A stretch of DNA of 64,000 bases from NCBI GenBank assembly GCA_030141605.1, contig JAQGDQ010000030.1:355171-419170 (forward strand). The letters are read 5' to 3'. Numbering within the stretch: position 1 is the stretch's first letter; every line of letters begins with the position of its first letter. Made by a program: the position numbers and the translations under genes. The notes beneath the pieces were generated by a model. It worked only from the letters and a program-made list of their open reading frames with translations. It ran no database searches and was not told the origin of the DNA. This document shows positions 23,601 to 38,600 of this stretch, piece after piece. This DNA comes from Tubiluchus corallicola. Lineage: Eukaryota; Priapulida; Priapulimorpha; Priapulimorphida; Tubiluchidae.

Positions 23601-26600
23601 TGTCTGTTTCATCTTCTGAGCTTTTATTTTTAGACTTTGCTGGCACGCTAGTCAATGCAAATGCCGTACCGCCCTCAACTGGCAGTTTTACGTCCTTTTC
23701 TCCGGAACGATGTTTGGATTTTTTCATCTTGCCCTCTGATATGCTGTCCTTACTCTTCCGATCAAGGGAGCGATCTTTGGATGCAGATTTTTTCCCATGC
23801 ACCACATCTTTGACTTTGGTTTTTGGAGACAGAGTCTTTATTTCTTTGTCAGTAGCTGTTGCTATTTCTTCACCCTCTTTTCGAGACATCTTGGGCGTAC
23901 AATATACGCCATTCCCACTTGAATCAGATCCTTCTGTTTTCGGATGCCAGCAGTCGACGGCAGAACGTGGTCGCCGTGTTGGAGAAGTAGGCTTTTTCTT
24001 TTCTCTTTGGGGTGACATGTGCTCGGGTCTTCCTAAATCTTTCGATGAGCGTGCCTTCATCTGTTCATACAGTAACTCCTTGCTGTCTCTTCGCTTTTTC
24101 TTCTTCTTCTTGGACTTCTTATCTTCATCTCTTGGTGAGTGATCTACCTTTATTGATGACTCACCTTCGGCAGAAGGTACAGAGAGCAACAGGTCATGAG
24201 AGGCAGCACGAGTCTCCATTTTGGGTGCTGGCATCTGTAATGGATCATGAGAGGCAGCTCTAACTACTGGCAGAAGTGAAGGCTGCATCATGGAACGTAC
24301 CTCTGGTCCCATCTCTTTCAATGTTTTACTGTAGTCAAATCCATGCTGAGTGGCAGCTGATGGAGGTGTCTCAAAATCAAAAGAGAATTTAAGTTTGCTG
24401 TAGTCTGGACTAGGTATGGGGGATGCCAAATAATCCGCTTTCGCTTGTAACACTTGCTGGGAATGAGCAGAAAGATGTGACGTTGGAGACAGAGGCTCTG
24501 TCTCTCGAGAAGGAAGAGAAAACTGTGAAGACAAAACATTTCGTGGCTGAGTTGCAGGCAGGGTCACTGTCTTCCGTAATTTTGTCTTCAAATCTGAATT
24601 GAAAAATATCATTTCATTACACTACACACTGTGATATGATAAATTAGCTGGAAAAGTTAGCTTAGGCTCAGTTTGGCTTACTGATAAAGATAAAGGGATT
24701 ATGTTGTACAAATTGAAGTTCGTGTAGCAACAGTACAAAGTAGTTAATCACAAGTAAGTAGCACTAAAAGCTGAATGAAAGCTTCTGTATTAGTCATAAC
24801 ATCTCAATGCAGTTTAGTATACATTTTTAGATACATGGCTAATTGACTAAACAATATATAACGCATGTAGTTGTAAATATTGTCATTGCAATGATACTCA
24901 TCGTGTTGTTCAAATTAAACACTTGCTGTAAATTCAAATAAACGTTTTGATTGTGAATGACCCTTGGTCATCTAATTTATTTACATTTGTATCACGTGCA
25001 GTATCCCCAACGCATTTATGAGATCTGCAACACGCAAAGAAAAATGAATGGAGTGGAAATTGTTCTAGTTTTATGTGCTTCTCTTACAGTTACCCAGGCA
25101 GGTAAGCTTGTATTGCTTATTTGACAGAAAAGTATTCTCTTTCTGATACTGTTATATTGTAAAATAGTGAACACTGCTTAAATGAAGGCCAGTACTTACA
25201 AAGACTGCTAGCTTGCATCAAATAATAGTTTTACAATTAAATCGTAATTTCAAGGTTATTGCATCTCCCACTACATATGCGTAAATTAACTGTTCAAAAT
25301 GTTTGGAAGGCATCTGAGCCAACAGTAGGTTTGGGTTGTATCACCTCATCGTTAGGGACTAGCTGCACTTTTATTATGTTAGATACATGCATTTCACACA
25401 GCTTAGCAGATGCCTAAAAATTAGAAAATTGCTTCAATATTAGCATTTCTTTGTCCAGCCCGTCTTTGTCAGTGTTGGAGTTGGAAAAGATGGTGTCTTC
25501 TCGCCCCTGACGTTTTCATTTTATATCAATAATCTTTCAAAGAAGTTATTAACTATGAGATCTACCACGTGTCGTTTAGGTGGTACACCTATTAATCACT
25601 TATTTTACGCTGACGATCTTCTGTTTAATTGCTCCCTCTACACAGGCACTACAAAAATTGCTTGATTGCTGTGAAGAATATGCTAAACATAATGGTATTG
25701 TAATTAATACTCTGAAAACGAAATCTGTGTATTTTATTCCAAATGCATTTAAGGAATGTCAGATCTGCTAATGTAACTTTGCAAGAAGAACCGAGTGAAC
25801 AGGAACATGAAGTAAAATATCTTGTTCACATAATTAACGATTGTAAAGACGATGCTGATATTTTAAATCAATTACGCCTTTTTGTATTAGATTCAATATT
25901 CTTAGCAGAAAATCTAGTTTTTGCTATGCTGATATCAAACGTGTTCTACTTAAATCTTATTGTTCAACTTTTTACTGTTCTAACCTCCAGATCACTTTTA
26001 ATGTTGATACTATTAAGAAATTAAAAACAGCCTACAATTTTGCATTGGCGAAGTTTTTTGCTTATCATAGGGGCGCCACAGCATCTAGGATATGCCGAAA
26101 ATGGCTGTAATAATTTTAAAGTCATTTTACCCGAAAATACTTTTAGCCTTTGTCAGCGACTTTTAAATTCAAGCAGTGAAGTCATACACAACTTTATTCT
26201 TAATACTGATGTCATTTTAACTTCGAATATTTTTGCCCATCGGCAATACACACTTACTAACCCTTTTTACATATTTAGCTTACTAATTCTCTGTTCTTTG
26301 CGTAAATATTTATTTTGTCTTGTTGTAATATTTTTAATTGTGATTTTGAACTAAGCTTTGTGTATTATTCAATGGTATTTTTTATATCCTTTATATATAT
26401 ATAGTGAAACGTGAAAAAATAATAATTTCTGTGGCAATCAGTTTGAAATAATTCCATCTTTCTTATACTCTAAAAACTTGTATTATTTAATTTTTCATGT
26501 AGTTCTGACCTATGCACGATGGTATCCAGCACACAGCAGTAGGACTGACAGTGTTGGCTTCTTTACATTCACATGTGTAAAACTCCTTTCTTATTGAAAT

Positions 26601-29600
26601 AAATGTTCAAGGATGAGAATGACAAAGCCAGCACAAACAGTATACCCTGTGGTCACCCATTCATTTATTGAGGATGCCCAACATTGCTCATCTTTGCTCA
26701 CTAAACACACATAGTAACCACTCAGCTATTCACACTGCCCAACTTTAATGTTTAGATATAGATAAATAATGTAGTAGAAGAAGAAACACATTATTATATT
26801 GTTTTATATAATTACTACAGCATATGCTAAGTGAATAATTTTGTAATTATGACACTAGGTACACCTAACATTAGTTGTTATTCATGCTCATGGTACTACA
26901 ACAGTGAAACAGAAGTTTCTAGTTGTTCAGATGATATAACTGACACCAGCGATATGCCTGTAAAGCACAACTGCACACAATGTCTCAAAGAAAAGCGCAT
27001 GTGGGAATCAGGTTTATGATTTATCTGCATTCTTCATACTTATTAAAAAATTTCTTTGATACATAAATTCTTAAATCTACTCCACTAGTAATTTCAGCAG
27101 TTCAAAGTAGCTTTTTTCGCTTTAAAATTTTTCCTGACAAAGTTCATTGTGTATGGGTCATGACAGCAGTTTTTTTAGGTGAATTGCATTCTATTGTGCG
27201 CGTATGCCTGCGGACATTGCATGGATCATACGACAATGGATGTCAAAGTAAATACGTTCCGGACGGCAGTTTACACGACGAAGAAAGACAATGCATCTGC
27301 AGTGGTGAATTATGTAACAGAGGTAGCAGCATATCTGTTTTTTCGGTTGGATTGTTGCCTTTACCATTTTTTACTTTAAGTAGCTTTTGTAAGATTCTTT
27401 TGTAATCCCGTCTGTAGTTGTTATGACTGTAAGGCCAACTAAATTGTGTAACATAAAAATAAGGGCACCTAATATGTTTCTAGAGTGTGCACACACAGTT
27501 AATATTGATCTTTCTACTACGTTTGTATTGAGTAATATTGTGTGCAAGTGTTTTAGTGACACAGCTTCAGTTTACTTAGCTCCTTCATTTTTTGCCTGAC
27601 ACAAACAATGATTGTTTTATCTACACTACTGCTACGAACATTTTCATAGCTTCAAGATACCCATTCAGTTTCAAGTTTCCTACTGCCGCTACGTCTGTAT
27701 GTACCTAGGCTTTGGCTCTGTCAACTGCTATTTTGCTAATGATTTTAATTAGTACTTCAAGAAATAAAAATATTATCAATTTTTGAACAGAAAATGTATG
27801 TTTATATACCAAAACCGTCCTTAAGTCGACACAGTTAAAACTATGTTATGGTGTTTCAAAATAAAATGCACCAGAAATTGGATCAAATGTCAATTTTTTG
27901 TTTTTATAAAAGTAAATGCTAAATATATTAGTCTTTTATATTATAGCATTAAATCACAAGAAAAATGTTCAAAAATACTAGAAATTTAATTTTATAACAC
28001 CTTACACTCTTTGCTGGCTTAAAATATAGCACTGCAATTGTGAAAAACTTGTACATGTATTTCCAAACTCCAGTCATTCTGCTTTCTTTTTTTCTGTTGC
28101 CAAGCGCAGATCTTTGTCTGGAAGAGCCATCTACTGGATTTAAGCATAACTTCAAAGTGCTCTTGCAAAGTCCATACCAGCCAACCTTTTGTACATTTAC
28201 TAAGCATTTTGTAGAAATGAGACAAAAAACAATGGCTAATTTAACAGCGATTTTCTCAAGTTACGTTTTTCAGTGTGCAGCCTGCACCTCAACTTCAATG
28301 TGGATTAACTCAGCTTAAAAATAACATAGAACACTGAACTTGGTATCAAATTGATCCTCATGAAATGGAAATTTAGGATATGTGAATAACTAGAAAGACT
28401 TAGTTGCCGACTTATGGATGTATTTGACATGCAAGCACCTAAATACTTTTCTTAAGTTTTACATTCACTTATGGCTTGTATCCTTACCACATTTCATAAA
28501 ATTATGGCACGTTCATAAAGCTTACCATCTGTTTCCAGTTCTCCGGGTAGAACACGGTCTGTTGCCTTTTTATCCTTCTCTTCTCTGCTCTTTTTTCTGT
28601 GCATGGGGCTTTCATACTGAGAGTCAGAATTGCAGCGCAGAAATTCTAATTCTTCCTGATAATCGAGCGCAGAGTCGGAGACAACCTCCCGTTTTTCCGA
28701 CTCGATTAGACCCTGAAAAGTACGAAAAGTGGCCTTTGCAGAATGCTTGGCGGAAATCTTATATTTTCCATATGAAGCTGGACAGAACCTAATTGACTAC
28801 TAACTCCATCTTCCTACTCATGTAACTACCCGTTATTATGGAAATCTAAAGAGCGGCACTACAGAAGAACTGATTGAATGCAGCTTCCCAACTTATTTGC
28901 AGAACGAATGCTCCTGTTTATAAGAAGCATAAATACGTCATAAACTCACTTGATAGGATAGATTACTTACTTTTTAACAATAAATTTATTTTGTATAAAC
29001 TATCTGTATAATATTGCTGCATGATCTTTTATAAACATATACAAGAAAATAGACAAGCAGTGTCCCATGAAAGGCGAGATGCAATCACACTAACTTGCAC
29101 TAATGTGGATGGATTAAACACAAACCCGTGGTATGAAGCTAACAAAATTGAACAGTTTGATTAATATGGTATAGATATTTGTTTCATAATAACTATCCAC
29201 AGTTTCACCGTTAAAATTAACATTTTGTTATCAGATTGAAATTCCCTTCTGCCAAGACAAGTGATACAGTTACTTTACATACCTTTACATAATCGATGAC
29301 TTCTTCTAATGATGATGTGGAACCAGTAGCAGAGGTCCCAACTCGTTTCTTTTCCTCTCGCAAATATTGGATTTTCGTTGGCAACAAAGCATCACCTTTT
29401 TCCAGAGATGTCAGCTGCAAATTATCATCTTCAGGTGTGGAAATTACTTGTTGAGTAGCTGAAGAAAGTTTCTTGGCAACTGACCGTTCTAAAGTTGCTA
29501 CTTTCTCCCAGTCGACAGTTAACAAACTTGCTTCAGGAGGTACCATTTTGTCACCAGCTGCCCAACGGTGACTTTCTGGCATTGCCACTGTTTTCGTTTC

Positions 29601-32600
29601 TACGGCAACACGGTTTAACAAGTTTTGCTGCACATCAGATTCAAACAGACAAACATCTTGTCTGGTCTCTTCTTTGCTGACATTCTTTTCTACTGTTTTT
29701 GAGGGAATGTCTTGTGAACTTGGCATGGCTGTGCGGACTAGCGTAGGTGGCAAGCCTATCTTCCGCACAGTACTATGGGTGGCGCTGGATGATGTTTCTT
29801 CCTTAACCGGGTCAAATTTCCTTAGACTAGATAACACTGGTACAGAGTGCGATGCCTTTAAAGGAGCTTTTGAAGTGACAGCAACAGCTTGTTTAGTTTC
29901 GTTGTTTATAGGAAGAGTGCAAGGTTTCGGAGACACTGGTACTTTGGAGAAGACTGCTCTGGCTTTTTCTAAAGCACTGTATTGTGTGGCTTCTGCTAGA
30001 CTTTCTGTAACATTAAAAAATTTCGTAAAAGCAACACTTTAGTCATATTTATATAAGGTGGCCTAAAATAGAAAAAACAATTTAAAGGACTGATAAATAC
30101 TGAAAAAAGGATGTTAAAGCACGTACATAGCTTTTAAAAAATAAACTAACGCAGTGCAAAATGATCCATGACCTTGACTTATTCTCAAATAACAATCACA
30201 GAACATATTTAATTAGGCAAAATTTTGATTCCCCAGCTTTTGTTAACAGTAAAATATGGTATTAATTAATTATGCCTTTGAATGTCTCTTTTCAATGCAG
30301 CAGTACAATAGCAGCATCAGATGCAACAAATGGAGTAGAACCCTAGTATCCTTGTCTGCCCACATAAATGGGTAAGCAGCAGAATACTGGCATTTTTTTA
30401 CAAACATTTCTTTGATTTAATTATTGCCTTTGGCAAACAGCAAATAAATGCTGATCAAGTTGCCTCAGTTGCAAAATTTACAGGAGTGCAGTTTAACAGG
30501 AAAAACGAATCTATCACAAAATATACATAACTATTCCAATTGTTAATTAGGATAATTAAAACGGTTAGATGAACCAATATACTGATGTGCCACGACAAAT
30601 ACGATGATGTTCTGCTCATAACTTAGTAGAGAATTACCAAAAGAAAAACTGAAATTTTTAATTGTGGGTCAAGGTTATTTATGTTAAAAGGTAATGTGTT
30701 AGTATGGTATAAGTTTGTTAGTCGTTCTTCGAGTTACTCTCTACTAGCAACGTGCAAAAGTCAATCGAGCAAAAAATGTTTAATACTTTCAATTTGAAAA
30801 ACACAGATTCAATTCTTAAGAATGTTACCCATAGAATCTCTACAACCGTGGCTGTTTAAATGCTCATTTAACTGAGAGAAACTCACCTTTAGTCGTGTTT
30901 GGTGAACAAAGTTAGGGGGTGAACTGTATGAGTAATATTTGGTCTATTAATAAAATTCAAGTGTTTTTTCAAAGAACTAACAAAACGAAAAATGGTGGCA
31001 GCTTGTTGTATGAAAACAGGAACAGCATTCCAATCAACCACGGTGGCATGAAAAAAAGATTTATAAAAATGTTCACTATGTACGTGAAACAATGCAAAGC
31101 TGTTACAATTTCGAAGATTATATGTGGATAAGTCTCTGTTAACCAGAGGCAACAAATCATGTAAATAAGGGGGCGACATACTATTTACAATTTCATAAAA
31201 CAATACCAACATATGAAATAACCATCTTTTATAAAGGTATTCAAATCCATAGTCATATAACAATTTAGACGTTTGTGAACCCTTCATTGCTTTGCTACAC
31301 ACATAAGCTGCATGTTTCTGAGTTTTCTCTACCATATTTGACAAAAAGGAGGGAATATTACACCATACTGGGTTAACATCTTCAAGAATGGGCCTGACCA
31401 TTGATTTATAAAGATGTTCGAGAACAACTCATGGTATAACACGGGATATTTTCTTAATAAGATCGATGCGTGGCTGAGCCTTTTCAATTATATAGTGTAT
31501 GTGATGTTCCCATTTTAGGAATATAAATTACACTGACGTTATGAAAAAGTACACTGTATCGTGAAATGTTTTGGAAAAAGACAAATAAAGATCATGACAA
31601 TAAAATAAAAGATTAAAGAAAAAAATATTGGACAAAGGATCTCCATGTCAATTGATTTTAAGCATTAATATATTGCTTCTCAACACAGAGAAGTGGCATG
31701 TTGAACTTGTGGGAACTAGTCAAGTACTTGTACTGCATTTAACAAGTTTAGTTTATTATAAGAAGCAACTTTACCATGGAAGACAGAAAATACTCTTAGT
31801 CCATGTACTCTTTACCATCAATGTATAACTTGCCCGTTGCACTAGCAAACTTCACTCTTTTGCCGTCTTTCTTCTTCTCGTAGTCCTGTTTGGTCAGGTT
31901 GTCTGGCAAGTACATACCACATTAGTTTTGGTTCTGAATTTCCCTGGATTTCTGGATTATGTCGCACTTTTTACGTCGACTATAACACCGGACAATTATG
32001 GGTCTCTTATTTGATTTCCCTCATAAACGATGAGCAGTTTCTATGATCTCATCAGCGTCGTGTACTCCAAGATTCGACGATAACCACTGGCAAACAAGAT
32101 CAAAAGTGTCTTCGCCTTCTTTCTGAACCATGCTCTTGATTTAAAAATTAAACTGCCTTGAATAACGTTCTAAGTTTAGGATGGAGTGCCGTAATCTTTC
32201 TCAAACATACCAACTTTCGATTCAAGATTGCTGCACCTGTTTTCCACTGTACTAATTCGTACATTGTACTTATTGACACAAGTTTCAAGTGCACCAAGGC
32301 GTACTGAAATTTGCTCATTTTGTAGCCATTTTAGTGCTGATTTCGTTTAATTGTCTTGTAATATCCGTAAGTGTTATAGGCTCACTTTCAGTGCAGGAAC
32401 CTTTTGAACGAAGAGCTTTATCCACTGGCATTATGACTATAGATGCCACGGCATCAGAAATATGATTTAGTACTAATATCTCATATCAGCAAAAGTCACT
32501 TTTCAGATGTTAATAACTTTTCACATTTCGTATTCTATAATTAATTGTAATAGTAGTACACGCGAAATATATTAATTTGTTCTGCTCAACTGCACCTCGG

Positions 32601-35600
32601 AGAAGCGGTCAAATCACTCCGTCAAGCTACTACTATACTATGCTATGCTATGCTATGCTATGCTATGCTATGCTATACTATACTATACTATACTATACTA
32701 TACTATACTATACTATACTATACTATACTATACAACCTATACAATACTATATTATACTACACTATATTGGCATTTTACCATTTGTTTCTCTCTTGTTATT
32801 TTTCACTTAATGAGGTATAACAAATAACGACTTGCCTAGCACTTTATCATCTAAAACGTCTCTGTCACCCTCGCTGGGATCTAAACTTGCTTCCGTTGTT
32901 GACCATCTACGCAGATGTTGACGCCTTTTGCTGGTTTCACTGATGCATGGCTGAGGAGGAGTTGACTCTGATCTATGCCTTTGCAGCTGCTCATCTTTGT
33001 CTCTCAAGTCTTCTTTACTAGCTGCAAAAAACAAAGAAATCAATACTTCAACAAACAGAAAATACTGAAACAAAATGATTACCATATAAAATGAAGTTAT
33101 ATGCCCAATTGTAATCAGGATGTGCTTGCAAAAGAGCACCTGACAATAAAGCATTTAATGAAATTCAAAAACCAGCAAAACATATTTTTAGGTAATTATT
33201 CAGATGATAAGCATCACTATTATACGCACCATACAACCTGAGAATGTCCTCCAAGTCCAGCTCGGCTTCAATTTCTGCACTTCCAAACACTCCATGTTCA
33301 AACTCGTACTGAGCAGCATCAAAATACTTTGTAATCTTGCCTGTATGTGGATGCTGAACCAGATGCATAAACCTTTTATATGAATGGCTCCTAGTGACTG
33401 CTTTTAACTCGCTGTCTTTCTCCTGGAAAATTGCATTTTTCTGATAATTACTGCTTGATGATGTAGCAAACAAATATGATGTTCAAGTACAAACCAAACA
33501 ACTAAATCAGAATATTGTTTATACTTTTTTCCTCATGTGTTACACATTTCTCTTTTTCACATAAAGCATGACTTAAACATTGCTTAAAGTGCATGTATGT
33601 TCTCGACATTGAAATGTATGTATACCTTTCTTAGTATAAAGTCTAGTCCGTGGAAGGTGTGGCAGCGTCGAAGCAGGCCCAGCTGATGAGCCCTCTGGTG
33701 GTAATTCAATTGTAATGCTAACCGATTAATCTCAGCTTGTAATAACAGGCTGTTTGCTTCATGTTCGAGAAGTTGCCATTCCATGTCACCGATGAACCTG
33801 TTTCTTTCCAACAGGGCCAACTTCAGATCCAAGCACTACAAAATTAAAAAGTAATATGTATCAAAAACGTTCAGAAAAAATACCAGCAGGATGCCTGATA
33901 TAAGACACTGCACTACCATCTTTCTGCTTAATAATTTGACAGCAGCTGTTCGATTATAATTAGTTAATTATGTAATTATTGTTAAAAGATTTATATTAAA
34001 GCATGTCATTATTAATGCCATGCTTCTTCTACACTGAGAGGCATTTTGATCCCTTTCCTCGATGCCATCCATAGTGCTAATACTAATAACTTCTTTTAGC
34101 ACAGTATAAATGCATCATTAATAAAAGCATTCAAATATATCTTAGCTATTTAACAGTAAGATCATGATTGCCTGTCATCAGAAAATGTTATAATTACAAA
34201 GCTATAGACACATTCCAACTTTCAGGCTCAACATCTAACTTTAAAGGTCAATTTACCATTACTTTCGTTCAAGTTTCAAAGATGGCAGCATGGCTTAATA
34301 ATATACTTTGTTGATTGTGAGAATGCTTTCAAAAAACAGAGCCTTGGCAGAAGCATTACGGCTTTACAGTCTTGGGAAAGAGTACCTTGACAGAAGTATT
34401 TCAGCTTTACAGTCTCGTAAAAGAGTACCTCAACAAAAGCATTACAACGTTACAGTCATGGGAAAGAGTACCTTGATGGATGCATTACAGCTCTACAGTC
34501 TTGTGAAAGAGTACCTTCACAGAAGCATTATAGCTTTATAGTCTTGAGAAGGAGAAGCTTGACAGAAGCATTACAACTTTATAGTCTCAAGAAAGAGTAC
34601 CTCGATAGAAGCATTATACCTTTACAGTCTTGAGAAGGAGTACCTTGACAGAAGCATTACAGCTTGAAAGTATTGAGAAAGAGTACCTTGACAGAAGCAT
34701 TACAGCTTGAAAGTATTGAGAAAGAGTACCTTGACAGAAGCATTACAGCTTGAAAGTATTGAGAAAGAGTACCTTGACAGAAGCATTACAGCTTGAAAGT
34801 ATTGAGAAAGAGTACCTTGACAGAAGCATTACAGCTTGAAAGTATTGAGAAAGAGTACCTTGACAGAAGCATTACAGCTTGAAAGTATTGAGAAAGAGTA
34901 CCTTGACAGAAGCATTACAGCTTGAAAGTATTGAGAAAGAGTACCTTGACAGAAGCATTACAGCTTGAAAGTATTGAGAAAGAGTACCTTGACAGAAGCA
35001 TTACAGCTTGAAAGTATTGAGAAAGAGTACCTTGACAGAAGCGTTACAGCTTGAAAGTAATGAGAAAGAGTACCTTGACAGAAGTGTTACAGCTTGAAAG
35101 TATTGAGAAAGAGTACCTTGACAGAAGCGTTACAGCTTGAAAGTATTGAGAAAGAGTACCTTGACAGAAGTATTACAGCTTGAAAGTATTGAGAAAGAGT
35201 ACCTTGACAGAAGCATTACAGCTTGAAAGTATTGAGAAAGAGTACCTTGACAGAAGCATTACAGCTTGAAAGTATTGAGAAAGAGTACCTTGACAGAAGC
35301 ATTACAGCTTGAAAGTATTGAGAAAGAGTACCTTGACAGAAGCGCATTATAACTTTACAGTTTTGAAAAAGAGTACTTTACAATCTTGAAAAGGAGTACC
35401 TTGACAGAGACATTATACATAGCTTTAAAGTCTTGAGAAAGAGTGCCTTGACAGAAGCATGATAGCTTTAAAGTCTTGAGAAAGAGTTCCTTGACAGAAG
35501 CATTATAGGTTTAAAGTCTTGAGAAAGAGTACCTTGACAAAAACATTATAGCTTTAAAGTCTTGAGAAAGAGTACCTTGACAGAAGCATTATACTTTTAA

Positions 35601-38600
35601 AGTCTTGAGAAAGAGTACCTTGACAGAAGCATTATATCTTTAAAGTCACGTGAAAGAGTACCTTGACAGAAGCATAGTATCTTGGTCCCAAATCCACTAT
35701 AGTTAGTTAATCAAACCCACCAATGCTATGAAGTTTCAGGTTAAATCTTACTCCATTTAACAGAAAAATACTCCTTAAGAATTTGGTTTTATTTTGGAAG
35801 ATGAATGGTTGTAAATAAACTGTAAGTTTATGATGGGATTTTTACCTTTGCTTGAAGATGAAGTGTATAGCTATACACCTTCTCAACGTCTGAACTACTT
35901 TTCAGCATGTCCTCAAACTCGCTGTTCAACTTGCCATCTGCTAAAAGCGATAATCTTAATGACTCAACAGAATTATGTTTTTTTGACAAAAGCAATGAAA
36001 GAAAAATACAAATCTATCTTATATAAGTTCAACAGTAGTAACAAGAGATTTAATATGGATGTTGGTAAAGCATTAATAATTAATTCAAAAAATAAAAATA
36101 GCTATTAAAGAAAAACATATTTTCATTAAATATCTAATTATCATATGTACCATTGGTAAGCTGTTGACTTAAAAGCTTCAAGTTGTTCCTCCTCAATGCT
36201 TGTATCTCTTCTAATAAACGCTTTCGTTCCCCCTCCTGTCGTTCCGCTTGTTGCAAAACACTAGTCTAAAAGAGACAGAAAAATGACAACTAAGTACTGC
36301 TTATGTTAGAGAAAACCTTAGTTAAAAAAACGAGTGCTCACTTGGCAGCAAATCATTATTCCACACAAGAACACTTTATCCACTTAGTATAAAAGTTGCA
36401 CCTTAGCAATAATTTTCCTAATGTCTCTTGTCAGTTTACTTCATCAAGAATCAGCATTTTTCAGTATACAATGAATGCTACAATCATGTTATGTGATGGA
36501 TGCAATGGTGTCAGCCAAATAGAATTCTGTTTCTTACCGATTGCAGTTATTAACGCTGTTTGGAATAGAAATGCTGTTACTGTGTACTTAGCATCAGCTA
36601 CTTACTTGCAAAATTCCCTTTTCTAGTGTGAGCCGCCTACCATATAACTGCAGTCGCTCAATTTCAGTCCTCACATCTGACATTGTTCTTTCTAATGCCA
36701 CATTATCAGCCATAACACGGCGTAATTTTACACCTCTTAGAATGTCCATTTTTTCTTTATCTGAAAAAACAAAACTTGTGTTGAAGAAGTTGTGCCGTTA
36801 CGGAACTTCATAAAGTTGGCTGATGGTCTGTCTGGCAGCCAAAAATGGTATGAGGCATGAGTGAGCAAACTACATTATATAGAATGTGTTACACATCAGG
36901 TGTGTTTAACTTTTAGCAATTCTTCCTTCAAAAATGCTGTATATTGCAAAGTATAAGAAGAAAGCAAATTTAAATAGAAATTGTCCATAGAAGGATTTAG
37001 CTTAAAGGACATCATTAACATGACATAAGAATAATATATAGGCATGTCAAAGATTGCAGTACCGTTAGGCTTATTTTTGTAATAGACGGTTATCAAAAAC
37101 GGCAAAATGAATTGATATCCACTTTCACAGTACAATTTCATCAACTAATGTTTTATAAAAATACACGGTTATTTCCTAATACAATGAAGCTGATACAAAT
37201 TGTTTATTAAATTTACCTCTTTCTTTGTCAGACTTCAATTGACTTTGTAATTCTACCGACTGTTTCTTCAGCTGTTCGTTTTCCTCTGTTTTCTCTTTCA
37301 CTTCTTCTAAGAGAGCCAGATTCTTTTCCTCCAGGTTATCATGTTTAGAATAAAAACTGCTTGCCATTCCAACATCCCAGAGTAGATCCGGTTGGATTGG
37401 CTCAAATGCAGAAGCAATCAAATCATCACTCAATTCATTGCCGTCGTAAAAATATACTGGTGGCGCGATCTGTGAGATTGGAATGTCAGGAGACGGTTGT
37501 TTATCGGAAGAAGTGCTCGCCCGAGGTGTAATAGGAAGACTTTCTTGAAACAACAAACCATCTTTTCCTTGAGGATAAGATGCTTTTGGAAAAGAAGGTT
37601 CTGTTACTGCAGCTTTTTCTTGTTTCTGCAAACTTTCAGAGTCACGAGACGGCACTTTATCGCTGAGCAAGTCTCGGCTACTGGAACTGCTTTCTGATTC
37701 TGTTCTGATACGAGAGCCAGTTCTAGTCATTGATCTGCGTTTATTGAGCAATGCCAGTGTGGACGATTCGGCTGGTACCTTCTTGCGCTCATCCCACTTC
37801 CGCAATTTTTTGAGATAATCGCCAGAGATTTTTTCAAAATGGTGATGCTCTCCTTTCTGAGTTTCTACTGTAATGTCTTTTTTCAGTTTGTGATGTGCAG
37901 CTTTCGATGGCTCACTTTCCCATAATTCCTTCTTGAAGTCTAACCTGGCTTCCTTCTCTAGTGTTTTTAATCTATGTGAAATTCATACACATCTTAAAAC
38001 ATGCAGAAAAAACCCTGTAAAAGTTAATACAATCATGTTCCTGTTAAAATTACTTAAAATAGTGTGGTCATCAACAATTTAATGAAAAACTTCATATCTT
38101 TATAGAAAATACAAACGTTATAAGAGTACATGGCAGTGCAAGAAAAAAAATCGTATTAAAAAATTACAAAATCCAAACAATGGTATCATGTTTTTATTGA
38201 AGTTTTCTGCTAGATGATGCAAATTAATTGTTGTTTGTTAAAAGTTTTGCAATTTAACAGTTACATGTTTATAATTCCGTACTGAAGCTGACCATAAAAA
38301 TACTTCTGCTTCCGCTGATGGCCCAGATAATATTTTCTTATCACATACTATAATTTTATAATTACCGTATATACATATGTACACGTCGAATTTAAGGTGA
38401 AATTTTTGGGGTCATAAGTGAAAAACTTACGATATGTTTTTGGGAGATGTTGCTAAAGAGTCGCCTACAGTGCAAATATGTAAAGAAATAATCCTTCATT
38501 ATATGCTGCACTGAATGAACCCTCATACTGCGCTACTTCACATCAGAGAATGTTCACATCTTGACATTACTTCATGCTGCATTATCATGGATTGCATTGA

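Noticed and set aside
28040-28318. Plus-strand 92-codon frame with a signal-peptide-like start after the Ly6 gene
   Set aside because: No cysteine pattern, no splice context, and residue composition after the leader is not distinctive. Treated as chance.
34308-34541. Open frame with repeated YSLxKEYLxRSI
   Set aside because: It is a translation of the 43-bp minisatellite, whose unit is not a multiple of three.
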